Origin: Chloroflexota bacterium
Lineage (GTDB): Bacteria; Chloroflexota; Dehalococcoidia; Dehalococcoidales; JACQON01
Reading direction: 5' to 3'
Length of the DNA: 64,000 bases
Assembly: GCA_016202545.1 (NCBI GenBank)
Contig: JACQON010000021.1
Span: 32,639 to 96,638, forward strand
Shown here: positions 50,936-62,280 of the stretch, piece after piece
Layout of the letters: the number at the start of each line of letters is the position of its first letter
How positions within the stretch are numbered: the stretch's first letter is position 1
Translations under genes and position numbers: made by a program
The notes under the pieces: model-generated
The model's database searches: none
Told to the model about the DNA's origin: nothing
Seen by the model: the letters and a program-made list of their open reading frames with translations, nothing else

Positions 50936-51112
50936 CGCCCATCCCTCTGACCCCCTTCCCGACGGGAAGGGGGAGTTAAGTGAAAGAGAGGAGGCGCAGC
51001 CCCCTCTCCATAATCTCTTCCCCTTCTCCTTAAAGGAGAAGGGGATACTCGTTCCGATTACTCGTTCCGATTATCGTCAGAGTGAATCGTCAGAGTGAAA
51101 AGGGGATGAGGT
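50936..51112. repeat. MITE-like element gaacgcccatccc...aaggggatgaggtcg with duplicated internal words
   Basis: Inverted ends shared with 51846 and 62140; ctcgttccgatta x2 and tcgtcagagtga x2. Confidence 0.7.
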
Positions 51113-51243
51113 CGACAGTAAACGGTAATGTGTGCCGCAGCGGTAATCGGTCCAGTAACTGACCTAACAGTACACTAACAGCTTGCAAGGGCCGGAAGGC
51201 TTTAGTAAAATGAGTAAGCTGCTGTGCAAAGAAAGCGCCGCCG

Positions 51244-51747
51244 ATGATAAACCTTCCCGTGTTGGTGCTGAACCAGAGCTATGAGCCGGTAAACGTCTGC
51301 CGGGTCCGGCGGGCGGTGATGCTGCTTTACCGGGGCAAAGCCGAGATGATGGAGAACGGCAGCGGCGTTATCCACTCCGCCAGCGCGGTCTTCTCCGTGC
51401 CGTCAGTCATCCGCCTGGCCTACAGGGTAAAGCGTCCTCACGCACAAAGAAAGCTGACCCGCTTTGAGGTCTTTAACCGGGACAACTATACCTGCCAGTA
51501 CTGTAGCAAGCAGAGCCGGCAGCTTACCCTGGACCACATTATGCCGCGGCACCGGGGCGGCCAGCATACCTGGGACAACGTGGTCAGCGCCTGTGTCCCC
51601 TGCAACCGCCGCAAGGCGGGCAGAACGCCTGAGCAGGCGGGGATGAAGCTGATGCGTCCGCCATTCCGTCCGCGGGATGGCTCTTTCTCCATCCCCTACC
51701 ATTATCTCCAGGCCCGGCACGAGTGGCGGAAATACCTCCCGCAGTGA
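51244..51747 (+). CDS. HNH endonuclease
   Basis: VFNRDNYTCQYCSKQSRQLTLDHIMPRHRGGQHTWDNVVSACVPCNRRKAGRTPEQ. Confidence 0.93.
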   Translation: MINLPVLVLNQSYEPVNVCRVRRAVMLLYRGKAEMMENGSGVIHSASAVFSVPSVIRLAYRVKRPHAQRKLTRFEVFNRDNYTCQYCSKQSRQLTLDHIMPRHRGGQHTWDNVVSACVPCNRRKAGRTPEQAGMKLMRPPFRPRDGSFSIPYHYLQARHEWRKYLPQ

Positions 51748-51845
51748 GACCCCTTCAGCCTGCCCCGGCTAGTATCGCGTCAGCCAAATAGAGGTACTAT
51801 CAGACTTTATTGTCACTGTGCGAGTATGCCATCTTCGGCCTAGCT

Positions 51846-51906
51846 AGGGCGAACGCCCATCCCCTTCAGGGTTCACCCTGAAGGGGATAAAGGGGATGAG
51901 GTCGTC
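51846..51906. repeat. MITE-like element (short copy)
   Basis: gcgaacgcccatccccttcagggt-tc-accctgaaggggataaaggggatgaggtcgtc. Confidence 0.7.
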
Positions 51907-51968
51907 CGCAGATATGAGTGTGTGCGCAAAGGCTGGGCTTAAAGTACATGGATTAGCCTGGCAGGACA

Positions 51969-52772
51969 CTAGGGCTCGTCCTCGATGGTGACCTCATCCG
52001 GAGGTAGCTCCGCTGTTTCCTGGCTCTCCGGCTCAACCAGCGTTTCCGGCACGGGGCCAGCTTCGACGGTGGCGGCTGTCCCGGCGGGGGTGGATATCCG
52101 TTGGCCCTCCTTGGGCGACTTCTCCTTGGCGGCGGAATAGTGCTCGCTTTCGAAACCCAGGCAGCAGCATAACCGGCCACAGGCTCCCGATATCTTCATC
52201 GGATTAAGGGCCAAGCCCTGTTCCTTGGCCATCTTGACCGAGACTGGAGCAAAGTCGGTCATGAAAGTGGCGCAGCACAGCGTGCGGCCACACCTGCCAA
52301 AGCCGCCTACCAGCTTAGCCCCGTCCCTGGCCCCTACCTGCCGGAGCTCCACCCGCACCTTCAGGTGGCTGCTCAGTTCACGAACCAGTTCCCTAAAATC
52401 AATCCGCTCGGCGGCGCTGAAGAAGAGGAGCAGGTGGCTGCCGTCAAGGCTATATTCAGCCGAGATAAGCTTCATTGGCAGGTTCAGCCTGGCAATCAGC
52501 TTGCCACATTCGATGAGGGACTGTTCCTCCTTCTCCTCCATTTCCTGGGCATGCCTGGCATCCTCAGGCTCCGCCTTGCGCAGTACTGGCTTCAGTGGCT
52601 CGGTCAGCTCGCTATCCGGCACCTGCCGGGGGGCGATGATAACACGCCCCAGCTCCAGCCCTCGAGTTGTCTTCACCACCACCTGGTCGCCCGCTTCCAG
52701 GGCAATGCCGGCGGGGTCGAAATAGTACACTTTTCCGGCGCGTTGTAAACGCACGCTCACAACTTCAGCCAT
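51969..52772 (-). CDS. PSP1/YaaT-like (RicT) protein
   Basis: CGRTLCCATFMTDFAPVSVKMAKEQGLALNPMKISGACGRLCCCLGFE. Confidence 0.92.
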   Translation of the reverse strand: MAEVVSVRLQRAGKVYYFDPAGIALEAGDQVVVKTTRGLELGRVIIAPRQVPDSELTEPLKPVLRKAEPEDARHAQEMEEKEEQSLIECGKLIARLNLPMKLISAEYSLDGSHLLLFFSAAERIDFRELVRELSSHLKVRVELRQVGARDGAKLVGGFGRCGRTLCCATFMTDFAPVSVKMAKEQGLALNPMKISGACGRLCCCLGFESEHYSAAKEKSPKEGQRISTPAGTAATVEAGPVPETLVEPESQETAELPPDEVTIEDEP

Positions 52773-52780
52773 AGCTCGAT

Positions 52781-53848
52781 TCAGGCGGGGAGGCCTTTCC
52801 TCACCCGCTCCTCCTTTCTGGGGATACTTAGCATCAGCACCTCCAGCACCAGCTGGGGATTAGCGTTTTGTTTAAGCTGCTCCCCGGCTGCCAGGATGCT
52901 TGCCACAACGTCTTTTATCTGAGAAATCCGGTAGTGCCCGGCCATGTCAGTCAACCTGGATTCGAGGTCAAGGTTGGTAATCGCTCCGGCGCAGCCCGCC
53001 TTGACCAGCAACAGGTCACGCCAGTAGCCAAGCCACATCTCCAGCACTTCATGGACTGAGCCTCTGTCCTGGCTGAACCGGGTCGCCAGCCGGGCGGCGT
53101 GGGTGAAGCGCTTCTCATAGTCGGCATCAATGATGTCGAGCAAGCCGCCCATTATCTCGGCGCGCTGGCCGAGCCAGCCGTTTTCGCCAATGGCTGACAC
53201 CGCCTGCCCCAGACAGCCGCGACAAAGCCTGGCCAGGAGCCGGGCCTTTTGCGGCTCGACGCCCCAGCCGCGAACGAGGGCCGCCTCCGCCTCACCGGGC
53301 GCCAGCGGGAGTAGCTCCAGTCGCTGGCAGCGGGAGACTACCGTGGCCGGTAACAGCCTCTCATCGGACGTCAGCAATATGAAGACCACCCTGTCTGCCG
53401 GCTCCTCCAGCGTCTTGAGCAGGCAGTTGGCTGCCTCGATTGATAGCTGCTCAGCACCGTCGATGATGAACACCTTGCACCTACCCTCGAACGGCGGCAG
53501 GCTGGCGGCGTGCTGGAGCTGCCTTACCTGGTCGATGCTGACCTCCGTCCTGGTCCTGGCCGTGTTGTCGTCCTGGGCCAGGCCGATGACCTGGACATCG
53601 GCATGCCTGGCCGAGGCGATTTTCTGGCACGCGTCGCACTGTCCGCAGGGAGGGTTGGCCTGTTCGCAGTTCAGCGCCTGCGCCAGATTCAGGGCGAGGG
53701 TCATCTTGCCCACGTGCGGCAGACCGGCAAAGAGGTAAGCATGGGCCACTGCTCCCTTCTCCAGGCTGCATTGGAGAAAGGAGACCGCCCTACCCTGCCC
53801 AATCACCTGCCACACTGTGCACCCCCGTTTCGCTAGGCTAAGTCGCAC
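52781..53848 (-). CDS. holB: DNA polymerase III delta' subunit
   Basis: AYLFAGLPHVGKMTLALNLAQALNC; CGQCDACQKI; LLKTLEEPADRVVFILLTSD. Confidence 0.9.
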   Translation of the reverse strand: MRLSLAKRGCTVWQVIGQGRAVSFLQCSLEKGAVAHAYLFAGLPHVGKMTLALNLAQALNCEQANPPCGQCDACQKIASARHADVQVIGLAQDDNTARTRTEVSIDQVRQLQHAASLPPFEGRCKVFIIDGAEQLSIEAANCLLKTLEEPADRVVFILLTSDERLLPATVVSRCQRLELLPLAPGEAEAALVRGWGVEPQKARLLARLCRGCLGQAVSAIGENGWLGQRAEIMGGLLDIIDADYEKRFTHAARLATRFSQDRGSVHEVLEMWLGYWRDLLLVKAGCAGAITNLDLESRLTDMAGHYRISQIKDVVASILAAGEQLKQNANPQLVLEVLMLSIPRKEERVRKGLPA

Positions 53849-55155
53849 CTGACCAGGTCATCGAGGGTTTCCCGGCGCCGGATAAGCTGCGCTCTGCCTT
53901 CCTTGACCAGGACGATGGCCGGCTTAAACGAGGCGTTGTAGTTGCTCGCCATGGGCAGACAATAGGCGCCAGAGCAGGGTATGGCGATGATGTCACCCGG
54001 TGAGACCGGCGGCAGGTCAATGTCCCTGACCAGTATGTCGCCTGACTCGCAGAACTTGCCGGCGATAGTCACCTTGCTGCTTTCCTTTTCGGCGGCCCTG
54101 TTGGCCACCATGGCTTCATACCTGGCGCCGTAAAGGGCAGGGCGGATATTGTCCGCCATGCCTCCATCTACCGAGACATAGCGCCGCACACACGGTATCT
54201 CCTTGACTGCCCCCGCCTCATATAGCGCCACTCCGGCCGGCCCGACTATCGCCCTCCCCGGCTCGATGACCAGCCGTGGCAATTCCAGCTTTAGCTCTCG
54301 GCATCTGGCTGTGACTGCTGACACGATGACCTCGGCGTAGGCGGCCACCGGCGGGGGCGGGGAGTCCACGGCGTACTGGATGGCAAAACCTCCGCCAACG
54401 TTCAGCTCCCGAAGCTCAAAGCGGTGTTTCCGCTTCATCTCGGCGGCAAAGCCGGTTACCAGTTCGATAGCCTTGTGGTACGGCTCGACCTCGAAGATGA
54501 GAGAGCCGAGATGGAAATGCAGGCCGACCAGGCGCAGGTTGGCCGCCGACATTGCCCGGGCCACGGCCTCCTCTCCCAGGGCCAGCGGAAAGCCGAACTT
54601 GCTGTCAACAACGCCGGTGGCGATATACCGGTGGGTATGCGGGTCAATCCCTGGTGTCAGACGCAGCAGCACCTCCGGCTTATAGCCCTTCCCGCCAGCA
54701 ATTTCATCCAGCAGGGCAAGCTCATGGAAGTTATCTACCACCATGCGGCCGATGCGGCACTCCAGGGCCAGCCCGATTTCCGCGGCTGACTTATTATTGC
54801 CGTGGAAATAGACCCTGTCCATGGGGAAGCCCGCCAGCCGGGCGATGCCCAGCTCTCCCGCCGAGACCACGTCCAGCCCCAGCCCCTCCTCCTGGAAGAT
54901 GCGCAGCAGGGCCTTGTTTACGAAGGCCTTGGCCGCATATTGCACTGAAGTTTCGGGATAGCGGCGGCCGAACTCTGTCCTGAACTCGGCGCATCTGCTG
55001 CGCAGGCTGACCTCATCGAAGATATACAGCGGCGTGCCAAACTGGGCCGCCAGCTCCACGGCATCGCAGCCGCCAATCATTATGTGGCCTTGCGTGTTCA
55101 CCTCAGCGGTCTGCGGAAATAGGGATAGCCTGGGAATAGTCTGCCTGGTCGTCAT
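53833..55155 (-). CDS. lysA: diaminopimelate decarboxylase
   Basis: FGTPLYIFDEVSLR, VQYAAKAFVNKALL, YFHGNNKS, GCESGDIL-like KFCESGDIL, GAYCLPMASNYN. Confidence 0.94.
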   Translation of the reverse strand: MTTRQTIPRLSLFPQTAEVNTQGHIMIGGCDAVELAAQFGTPLYIFDEVSLRSRCAEFRTEFGRRYPETSVQYAAKAFVNKALLRIFQEEGLGLDVVSAGELGIARLAGFPMDRVYFHGNNKSAAEIGLALECRIGRMVVDNFHELALLDEIAGGKGYKPEVLLRLTPGIDPHTHRYIATGVVDSKFGFPLALGEEAVARAMSAANLRLVGLHFHLGSLIFEVEPYHKAIELVTGFAAEMKRKHRFELRELNVGGGFAIQYAVDSPPPPVAAYAEVIVSAVTARCRELKLELPRLVIEPGRAIVGPAGVALYEAGAVKEIPCVRRYVSVDGGMADNIRPALYGARYEAMVANRAAEKESSKVTIAGKFCESGDILVRDIDLPPVSPGDIIAIPCSGAYCLPMASNYNASFKPAIVLVKEGRAQLIRRRETLDDLVRCDLA

Positions 55156-55370
55156 CTCCGTCCCTCTTAATGGTAACAGTGCCGCATGGTGAAGTCAATT
55201 TGATACTATTGAAGACTGCTTAGCAGCCTATCCCCTAGCACTCAGAAAACTTAAGATTCTTCTTGAAGCCTCCCGGCTGGCCTCCACCTGCGTCCGTCGA
55301 TTAACGCACCAGGCACTCTGGTGAGTTCAGAAATGTGGTATAATTCAACCAATATACACCACAATCTCTG

Positions 55371-56213
55371 TTGGGGCAAAGAGGTCAAGTGCTCGTCTTT
55401 ATAAGCTACGAAACGACGACTGGGTTAAGCTACGCTAGTAACATTAAAGAGGCGCTTAGGAAGATAAACATATCCGCATTTGTGGCAGATGAGGATATTC
55501 CAAAGGGTGCCGAATGGAAAAAGATCATTGATAAGGCTATAAGCAACTGTAAATACCTTGTCGTCATCATGACTATTCTTGCAATCAAGACATCGGATGA
55601 GGTGAAAAGAGAGATAGAGATAGCAAAAATATTACAAAAGAATATTATCCCCTGCAAGCCTCGCAGAGTTGACAGATTCTTCACCTCCATGTTGCCTTTG
55701 GTAAGTGAATTGCAGCAAGTCGATTTTGATGGTAAAGAAGACCTAGCTGACCAAATAGTGACAGTAATCACAAATCAGGAGCAGGGAAAAACAGTTGTGC
55801 GGTCAGGTACACAAGAAACAAGAATAACGGAGCCCCCAAGTGAGGCATCAGCGAGAATGACGGAATATCATAACCTGTCATCAGCAGTAATTGCCCTGAT
55901 GGTTGATAATAATTTGACGAGGATACCAAACTCGCATAATTTCGCTGGTGGCGTTGCTTACAATGATATGACGGTCTTCCCTGATTCAAATACATCAGTA
56001 GCCAACAAAGCATATACTGGATACACTGGAGTTGGTACTCCAAAAGCTGGATATGTGCTCTATGCTCATGACAAAATAGGCGCAGATACCACCACTTTTG
56101 AGCGTGTCAACTACGTTACTGAGGCGAAGGCAAGGTATTATTACACCTGTGAAGCTGATGGGACAATACGCCAGTTCAGTGATGCAGCCATGACGACTGA
56201 GTACACCGATTAA
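55371..56213 (+). CDS. TIR-domain protein fused to type IV pilin-like globular domain (likely start GTG 55389)
   Basis: VLVFISYETTTGLSYASNIKEALRKINISAFVADEDI...TSDEVKREIEIAKILQKNIIP (TIR); C-terminus SARMTEYHNLSSAVIALMVDNNLTRIPN matches pilin at 63648. Confidence 0.82.
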   Translation: MGQRGQVLVFISYETTTGLSYASNIKEALRKINISAFVADEDIPKGAEWKKIIDKAISNCKYLVVIMTILAIKTSDEVKREIEIAKILQKNIIPCKPRRVDRFFTSMLPLVSELQQVDFDGKEDLADQIVTVITNQEQGKTVVRSGTQETRITEPPSEASARMTEYHNLSSAVIALMVDNNLTRIPNSHNFAGGVAYNDMTVFPDSNTSVANKAYTGYTGVGTPKAGYVLYAHDKIGADTTTFERVNYVTEAKARYYYTCEADGTIRQFSDAAMTTEYTD

Positions 56214-56588
56214 CACAGTGGGGCGAATGAAAGATTTTGCCTAAAGACTTGTTCTACGCCTTCGATTTATCCACAAATCAACTCATTGGGTAAACACCTC
56301 CCAAAAGAAAAACCTCGGGGTCACCGAATAGGACGAGGCGTGACCAAAGTGCCAGTATAGATTCTTATAGCTGCATAAAATGTCATAATTGGCGTAGTGG
56401 CTGGGAGATACCGGATAAGCTTGCCGAATCGTCCCAAAGCATACGGCGATTGCCTGATTGGCTTCGGCTCCCTACAAAGTCTCCTCCCTTTGACAGGTGA
56501 GTCGAAGAGAGGCGAAATTGACACCAGACAGGGATGCCGTTAGAATTGGAATATTGTAGCGCCGAAAACGGCCAGAAGGGGCAGGAGA

Positions 56589-57851
56589 TTGTACCGAAAG
56601 ACGACTCTGGATAACGGGCTGCGCGTGGTCACCTCGACCATGCCCAACACCCGTGCCGTATGTATCTGTGTCTTTATCGGCGCCGGCTCCCGCTATGAGA
56701 GCGAGACAGAGGCCGGCAGCTCCCATTTCCTGGAACACCTGCTCTTCCGGGGCACATCAAGGCGGCCCACCGCTACGGACATTGCCGAAGCGATAGAGGG
56801 GACGGGTGGCATCATTAACGGCGGCACTGACAAGGAACTGACGGTCTACTGGTGCAAGGTGGCCCGGCCCCATTTCCCCCTGGCCCTGGATGTGCTTACC
56901 GACCTGCTGCTTCACCCCAGGCTTGACCCCCTGGACATGGAGAAGGAGCGGCAGGTCATCATTGAAGAAATACATATGAGCGTGGACTCGCCAGCGCAGC
57001 GGGTTGACATGCTGATTGATGAGCTGCTGTGGCCCAATCACCCCCTGGGGCGTGATGTCGCCGGCACCAAGGAGTCGGTGGCGGCCATCACCAGAGACTC
57101 GATACTCGGCTACCAGGCGAGCCACTATCTCCCCGGCAGCACCGTGGTCGCCATTGCTGGAGATGTTCAGCACGAGGAGATGGTGAATGCCGTCAGCCAC
57201 GCTCTCGGCGAGTGGGCCAGCTCAAGTCCTCGCCCGGCATACTCGGCTTACCGGGAGCAGGCCGCCGTGCCTCTGCGCATCGAGACCAGGGATACCGAGC
57301 AGGCCCATCTCTGCCTGGGGCTGCCCGGCCTGTCGCTGTTTCACCCGCGGCGGTTCACCCTGGACCTGACCAATGCTATCCTGAGCGAGGGCATGAGCAG
57401 CCGTCTGTTCACCGAAATCCGTGATAAGCTGGGGCTGGCCTATAGCGTTCACGGCTACATCGACCACTTCCTTGATTCCGGCTCCGTGGTGGTCTATGCC
57501 GGGGTGGAACCACAAAAGCTGAAGATAGCCATCAGAGCCATACTGGAACAGCTCTCCCGGCTTAAGGAGCCAGTCCCTGAAGCCGAGCTATCCAAAGCCA
57601 AGGAGATGACCAAGGGGCGACTGATATTACGAATGGAGGACAGCCACAACGTGTCCGCCTGGCTCGGTGGGCAGGATGTCCTCACCAGCCGCATTCTGAC
57701 CGTGGACCAGGTCATCTCGATTGTTGACGCCATCACCGCGGAGGAGATACAAGAACTGGCCCGGGAGCTGCTGGCGGATAGCCAGTTGCGCCTGGCGGTG
57801 GTCGGCCCGGTCAGAGATGATGAGCCGCTGGGAGAGCTTCTCAAGCTATAA
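56589..57851 (+). CDS. M16 family zinc peptidase
   Basis: HFLEHLLFRGT (HxxEH), NGGTDKELTVYW, EIRDKLGLAYSVHGYIDHF. Confidence 0.94.
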   Translation: MYRKTTLDNGLRVVTSTMPNTRAVCICVFIGAGSRYESETEAGSSHFLEHLLFRGTSRRPTATDIAEAIEGTGGIINGGTDKELTVYWCKVARPHFPLALDVLTDLLLHPRLDPLDMEKERQVIIEEIHMSVDSPAQRVDMLIDELLWPNHPLGRDVAGTKESVAAITRDSILGYQASHYLPGSTVVAIAGDVQHEEMVNAVSHALGEWASSSPRPAYSAYREQAAVPLRIETRDTEQAHLCLGLPGLSLFHPRRFTLDLTNAILSEGMSSRLFTEIRDKLGLAYSVHGYIDHFLDSGSVVVYAGVEPQKLKIAIRAILEQLSRLKEPVPEAELSKAKEMTKGRLILRMEDSHNVSAWLGGQDVLTSRILTVDQVISIVDAITAEEIQELARELLADSQLRLAVVGPVRDDEPLGELLKL

Positions 57852-57852
57852 A

Positions 57853-57882
57853 AAGAGCCGCAGCCGGAAGGCTGCGGCTCTT
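57853..57882. terminator. bidirectional intrinsic terminator between M16 peptidase and groEL
   Basis: Perfect 13-bp stem aagagccgcagcc-ggaa-ggctgcggctctt. Confidence 0.8.
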
Positions 57883-57901
57883 GGCTAGACCACGGGACGG
57901 T

Positions 57902-59542
<1,641 letters not shown>

Positions 59543-59548
59543 TTAATA

Positions 59549-59863
59549 TTATTTGGCTTTCTTAGCCAGTATATCGCTCTCGCGCAGGATAATCAGTTCC
59601 TCGTCTTCAACCTTGATTTCCATGCCGCCATACTTGGCGTAGATGACGATGTCACCCACTTTGACGTCCAGGGGTATCCTTTTGCCATCCTCGGACAGCC
59701 TGCCCGGACCAACTGCCAGGACTTCACCCTCCTGGGGTTTCTCCTTGACGGTATCAGGCAGTACGATTCCGCCCCTGGTCACCTCCTCTTTCTGAATCGG
59801 CTTGACCACCAGACGGTCGGCTAGCGGCTGAAGTTTGACCACCATGGCAACCTCCTTCCTCAA
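59549..59863 (-). CDS. groES: co-chaperonin GroES
   Basis: LQPLADRLVVKPIQKEEVTRGGIVLPDTVKEKPQEGEVLAVGPG. Confidence 0.97.
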   Translation of the reverse strand: MRKEVAMVVKLQPLADRLVVKPIQKEEVTRGGIVLPDTVKEKPQEGEVLAVGPGRLSEDGKRIPLDVKVGDIVIYAKYGGMEIKVEDEELIILRESDILAKKAK

Positions 59864-60077
59864 TTTATTAGCAGTCCCAGGGCGAGACTGCTAATACTCT
59901 ATAATAGCGTATGCGGCGTGCGCCTAGCAACTGGTAGTAGCGGTATCTGAGGTTAATAGTGGCGATATACAGGCAATGCCGTCGCTCTTGTTCGCTTTTT
60001 AACCTGCTAATCTCTTTATTTCTCTGCGGGATATGGGCAGCGCTACCGCATCCGATTTTGACAGTGAGCGCCGAATG

Positions 60078-60338
60078 GTGTACTATGCTAGCGTGGGCAA
60101 GGGAAAGCAAGCTCGCCGGTACCAGTGGGATGGCCGGGGCATCAAGGCGCTGCGGCGACACATGGGGCTGACGCAGGACCAGCTCGCCGGCAGGCTGGGC
60201 ACGCGCCAGCAGACCATAAGCGAATGGGAGACCGGGATGTACAGGCCGCGCGGCACCTCGGCCACCCTCCTCTCCATCGTCGCCGAGCAGGCCGGATTTC
60301 AATATGAAGCCGCGCCTCAGAAACCGGGCAAGCCTTGA
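60078..60338 (+). CDS. small XRE-family HTH protein
   Basis: IKALRRHMGLTQDQLAGRLGTRQQTISEWETGMYRPRG; ATG at 60078 likely start. Confidence 0.78.
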   Translation: MYYASVGKGKQARRYQWDGRGIKALRRHMGLTQDQLAGRLGTRQQTISEWETGMYRPRGTSATLLSIVAEQAGFQYEAAPQKPGKP

Positions 60339-60363
60339 CATCATACACTTTAGCGTGTATAAT
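60335..60363 (+). promoter_or_regulatory. consensus sigma70-type promoter with embedded palindrome
   Basis: TTGACA-17 nt-TATAAT; atacac-tttagc-gtgtat inverted repeat inside. Confidence 0.75.
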
Positions 60364-60369
60364 AAAGGC

Positions 60370-60497
60370 GAAAACGAACCCCGTCAAATGCGAATGGCAG
60401 AGATTGTTGACGAACGCTGGTCAAGCGGGAGCTTGAGACGCCATCGGGATAGGCAGACAGGATAGCGGGGGGCTTCTGCGGGAAAGCCCCTTTAATT
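60370..60497 (+). ncRNA. candidate small transcript between promoter and terminator
   Basis: Promoter at 60335, terminator at 60469; only a 25-codon ORF within. Confidence 0.35.
60469..60497 (+). terminator. intrinsic terminator
   Basis: ggggctt-ctgcggga-aagcccc then tttaatt. Confidence 0.6.
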
Positions 60498-60544
60498 AGG
60501 CACAGTGATACACGTTAGCGGATGATACCGGCGAGAGTCTTAGA

Positions 60545-60690
60545 TGGCAGCCTATCCCCTTCAGGGTGAACCCTTCAGAGCGAGCCTTCTCGTTCCGATT
60601 AGTCGTCTTCAGACCGAGGTCAGAGTGAACAGGACGAGCCCTTCAGGGTGAACCCCTGACCCCCTTCCTTTAATAAGGGAAAGAGGTCAG
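60545..60690. repeat. composite modular repeat
   Basis: cccttcagggtgaaccc modules plus ctcgttccgattagtcgtcttcagaccgaggtcagagtga (60589-60628), which recurs in tsaD. Confidence 0.8.
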
Positions 60691-60711
60691 GTTGACAATC
60701 CAAGCTGGAGG

Positions 60712-62100
60712 TTGATATTGTCTGAGAACCTGACCGAGCGCCATGTCGTCGCCATATGGCGGCGGCTGTCGCTGAGCGGCGCCGAGCTGACCTCGGAAGA
60801 AGGTGAGCCGCTGCGGATAATCTACCCGGGGAAGCCCGGTGACGAGCCGGGGGCGGATTTCCAGAATGCGGTTATCAGCACCAGCCGTGGCCTGGTCAAG
60901 GGGGACATAGAAGTCCATGTCAGGTCCAGCCACTGGCGCGCTCACCGCCATCACCGCGACCCGGCCTACGACCGGGTAATCCTGCATGTGGTAATGGAGC
61001 ATGATGCCGGGGCAGCGGCCACCGCTGCCAGCGGCAGGTCTATCCCCACCATTGCCCTGCACAGGTACATTGGGCCGGGACGGCTCTCACAGCCGGCCAG
61101 CGCCGGCCTCCCCTGCCTGAAGGCTGCCCGGCGCCTGACCGCGGAGGATGTGGGCCGCTGTCTTGATAGCGCCGGGGAGGAGCGGTGGCTGGCCAAGGCC
61201 GTCGCCTTTGGCGATGACCTGGGGCGGACCGGGCCGGGGCAGTGCCTCTACCAGGGGGTAATGAAGGCCCTGGGCTACTCCAGGAACGAGCATGCCTTCC
61301 TGGAGCTGGCCCGCAGGGCGCCGCTCCGTCTTCTGGAGTCCGTGGCCGCGCCCTCAGATGAGGACTGCCTGGCCCGGCAGCAGGCACTGCTCCTGGGAGC
61401 CGCCGGGCTGCTCCCGTCACAGCGCTGCGGCCAGCGCCACCAGCCGGGCGATGAGTGGGCGGACGAACTGGAGGGGCTGTGGGCTGAGTCCCGGCTGCCC
61501 GGAGCGATGCCTCCCGGCTCGTGGCACCTGTTCAGGGTCAGGCCGGCCAACTTTCCCGTCCGCCGCATCGCCGCCGTGAGCCACCTGTTGCTCCGCTACC
61601 GGGAGCGGGGCATATTTGACGGCCTGATGGCGGCGGTAGTGGGGACGGCCGCCGGCGAAGGCCCGCGCCGCCTGGAGGAGAGTTTGCTGGTCGTCACCGG
61701 GGGCTACTGGGCCAGCCACTTCGATTTCGGCCTTCAGGCCGAGACTTCAGGCCGAGGCCCGGGCGGCCATCTGAAGTGCGGCGCCCTCATCGGCCAGGGG
61801 CGGGCCGCCGAGATGGTGGTCAATATCGTCCTGCCCTTCGCCCTCGCCTGGGGAAAGCTGGCCCGGCCGGAGCTGGCGGAAACAGCCCTCGCCCTCTACC
61901 GCCGCTATCCCAGGCTGGCAGCGAACTCGGTGGAAAGGCATATGAACGACCAGCTCGGCACGGGCGATGTGGTCAACTCGGCGCGGCGGCAGCAAGGGCT
62001 GCTCCATATTTATTATACCCGCTGCATCCAGGGCCGGTGCCAGGGCTGTCCGCTGGAGGAACGCCGGTGTCCTGCCAGGCCAATAGGTGAAGCTTTATAA
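60712..62100 (+). CDS. DUF2851 family protein carrying an in-frame repeat insertion
   Basis: LTERHVVAIWRRLSLSGAELTSEEGEPLRIIYPG...GADFQNAVIS; C-terminal CIQGRCQGCPL. Confidence 0.8.
   Translation: MILSENLTERHVVAIWRRLSLSGAELTSEEGEPLRIIYPGKPGDEPGADFQNAVISTSRGLVKGDIEVHVRSSHWRAHRHHRDPAYDRVILHVVMEHDAGAAATAASGRSIPTIALHRYIGPGRLSQPASAGLPCLKAARRLTAEDVGRCLDSAGEERWLAKAVAFGDDLGRTGPGQCLYQGVMKALGYSRNEHAFLELARRAPLRLLESVAAPSDEDCLARQQALLLGAAGLLPSQRCGQRHQPGDEWADELEGLWAESRLPGAMPPGSWHLFRVRPANFPVRRIAAVSHLLLRYRERGIFDGLMAAVVGTAAGEGPRRLEESLLVVTGGYWASHFDFGLQAETSGRGPGGHLKCGALIGQGRAAEMVVNIVLPFALAWGKLARPELAETALALYRRYPRLAANSVERHMNDQLGTGDVVNSARRQQGLLHIYYTRCIQGRCQGCPLEERRCPARPIGEAL
61728..61761 (+). repeat. 34-bp repeat cggccttcaggccgagacttcaggccgaggcccg inside DUF2851 CDS
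   Basis: Identical (34/34) to reverse complement of 62747-62780. Confidence 0.95.
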
Positions 62101-62134
62101 GAAACGGACGTTTCGCCTGGGTGTACCAGCGTGA

Positions 62135-62220
62135 TTTAGGCGAATGCCCATCCCCCTAACCCCCTTATCTAACCCCCTTCTCCTGTCCAGGAGAATGGGA
62201 TACCAGGGGATGAGGTCGTC
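62135..62220. repeat. MITE-like element gcgaatgcccatcccc...ggggatgaggtcgtc
   Basis: Same ends as 50936 and 51846. Confidence 0.7.
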
Positions 62221-62280
62221 AAGCAAGGGGTAGTTTTGTGCTGAAGCGCTCATTGGCACAGTGAGTAGCCGGATAAAGTA

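Noticed and set aside
51244-51747. HNH gene as part of a mobile intron or defence system
   Set aside because: Stand-alone HNH near ordinary genes; no intron structure or partner genes visible.
56216-56588. 67-aa minus ORF at 56321..56524 downstream of the TIR gene
   Set aside because: No RBS, no recognisable motif; probably chance in a noncoding spacer.
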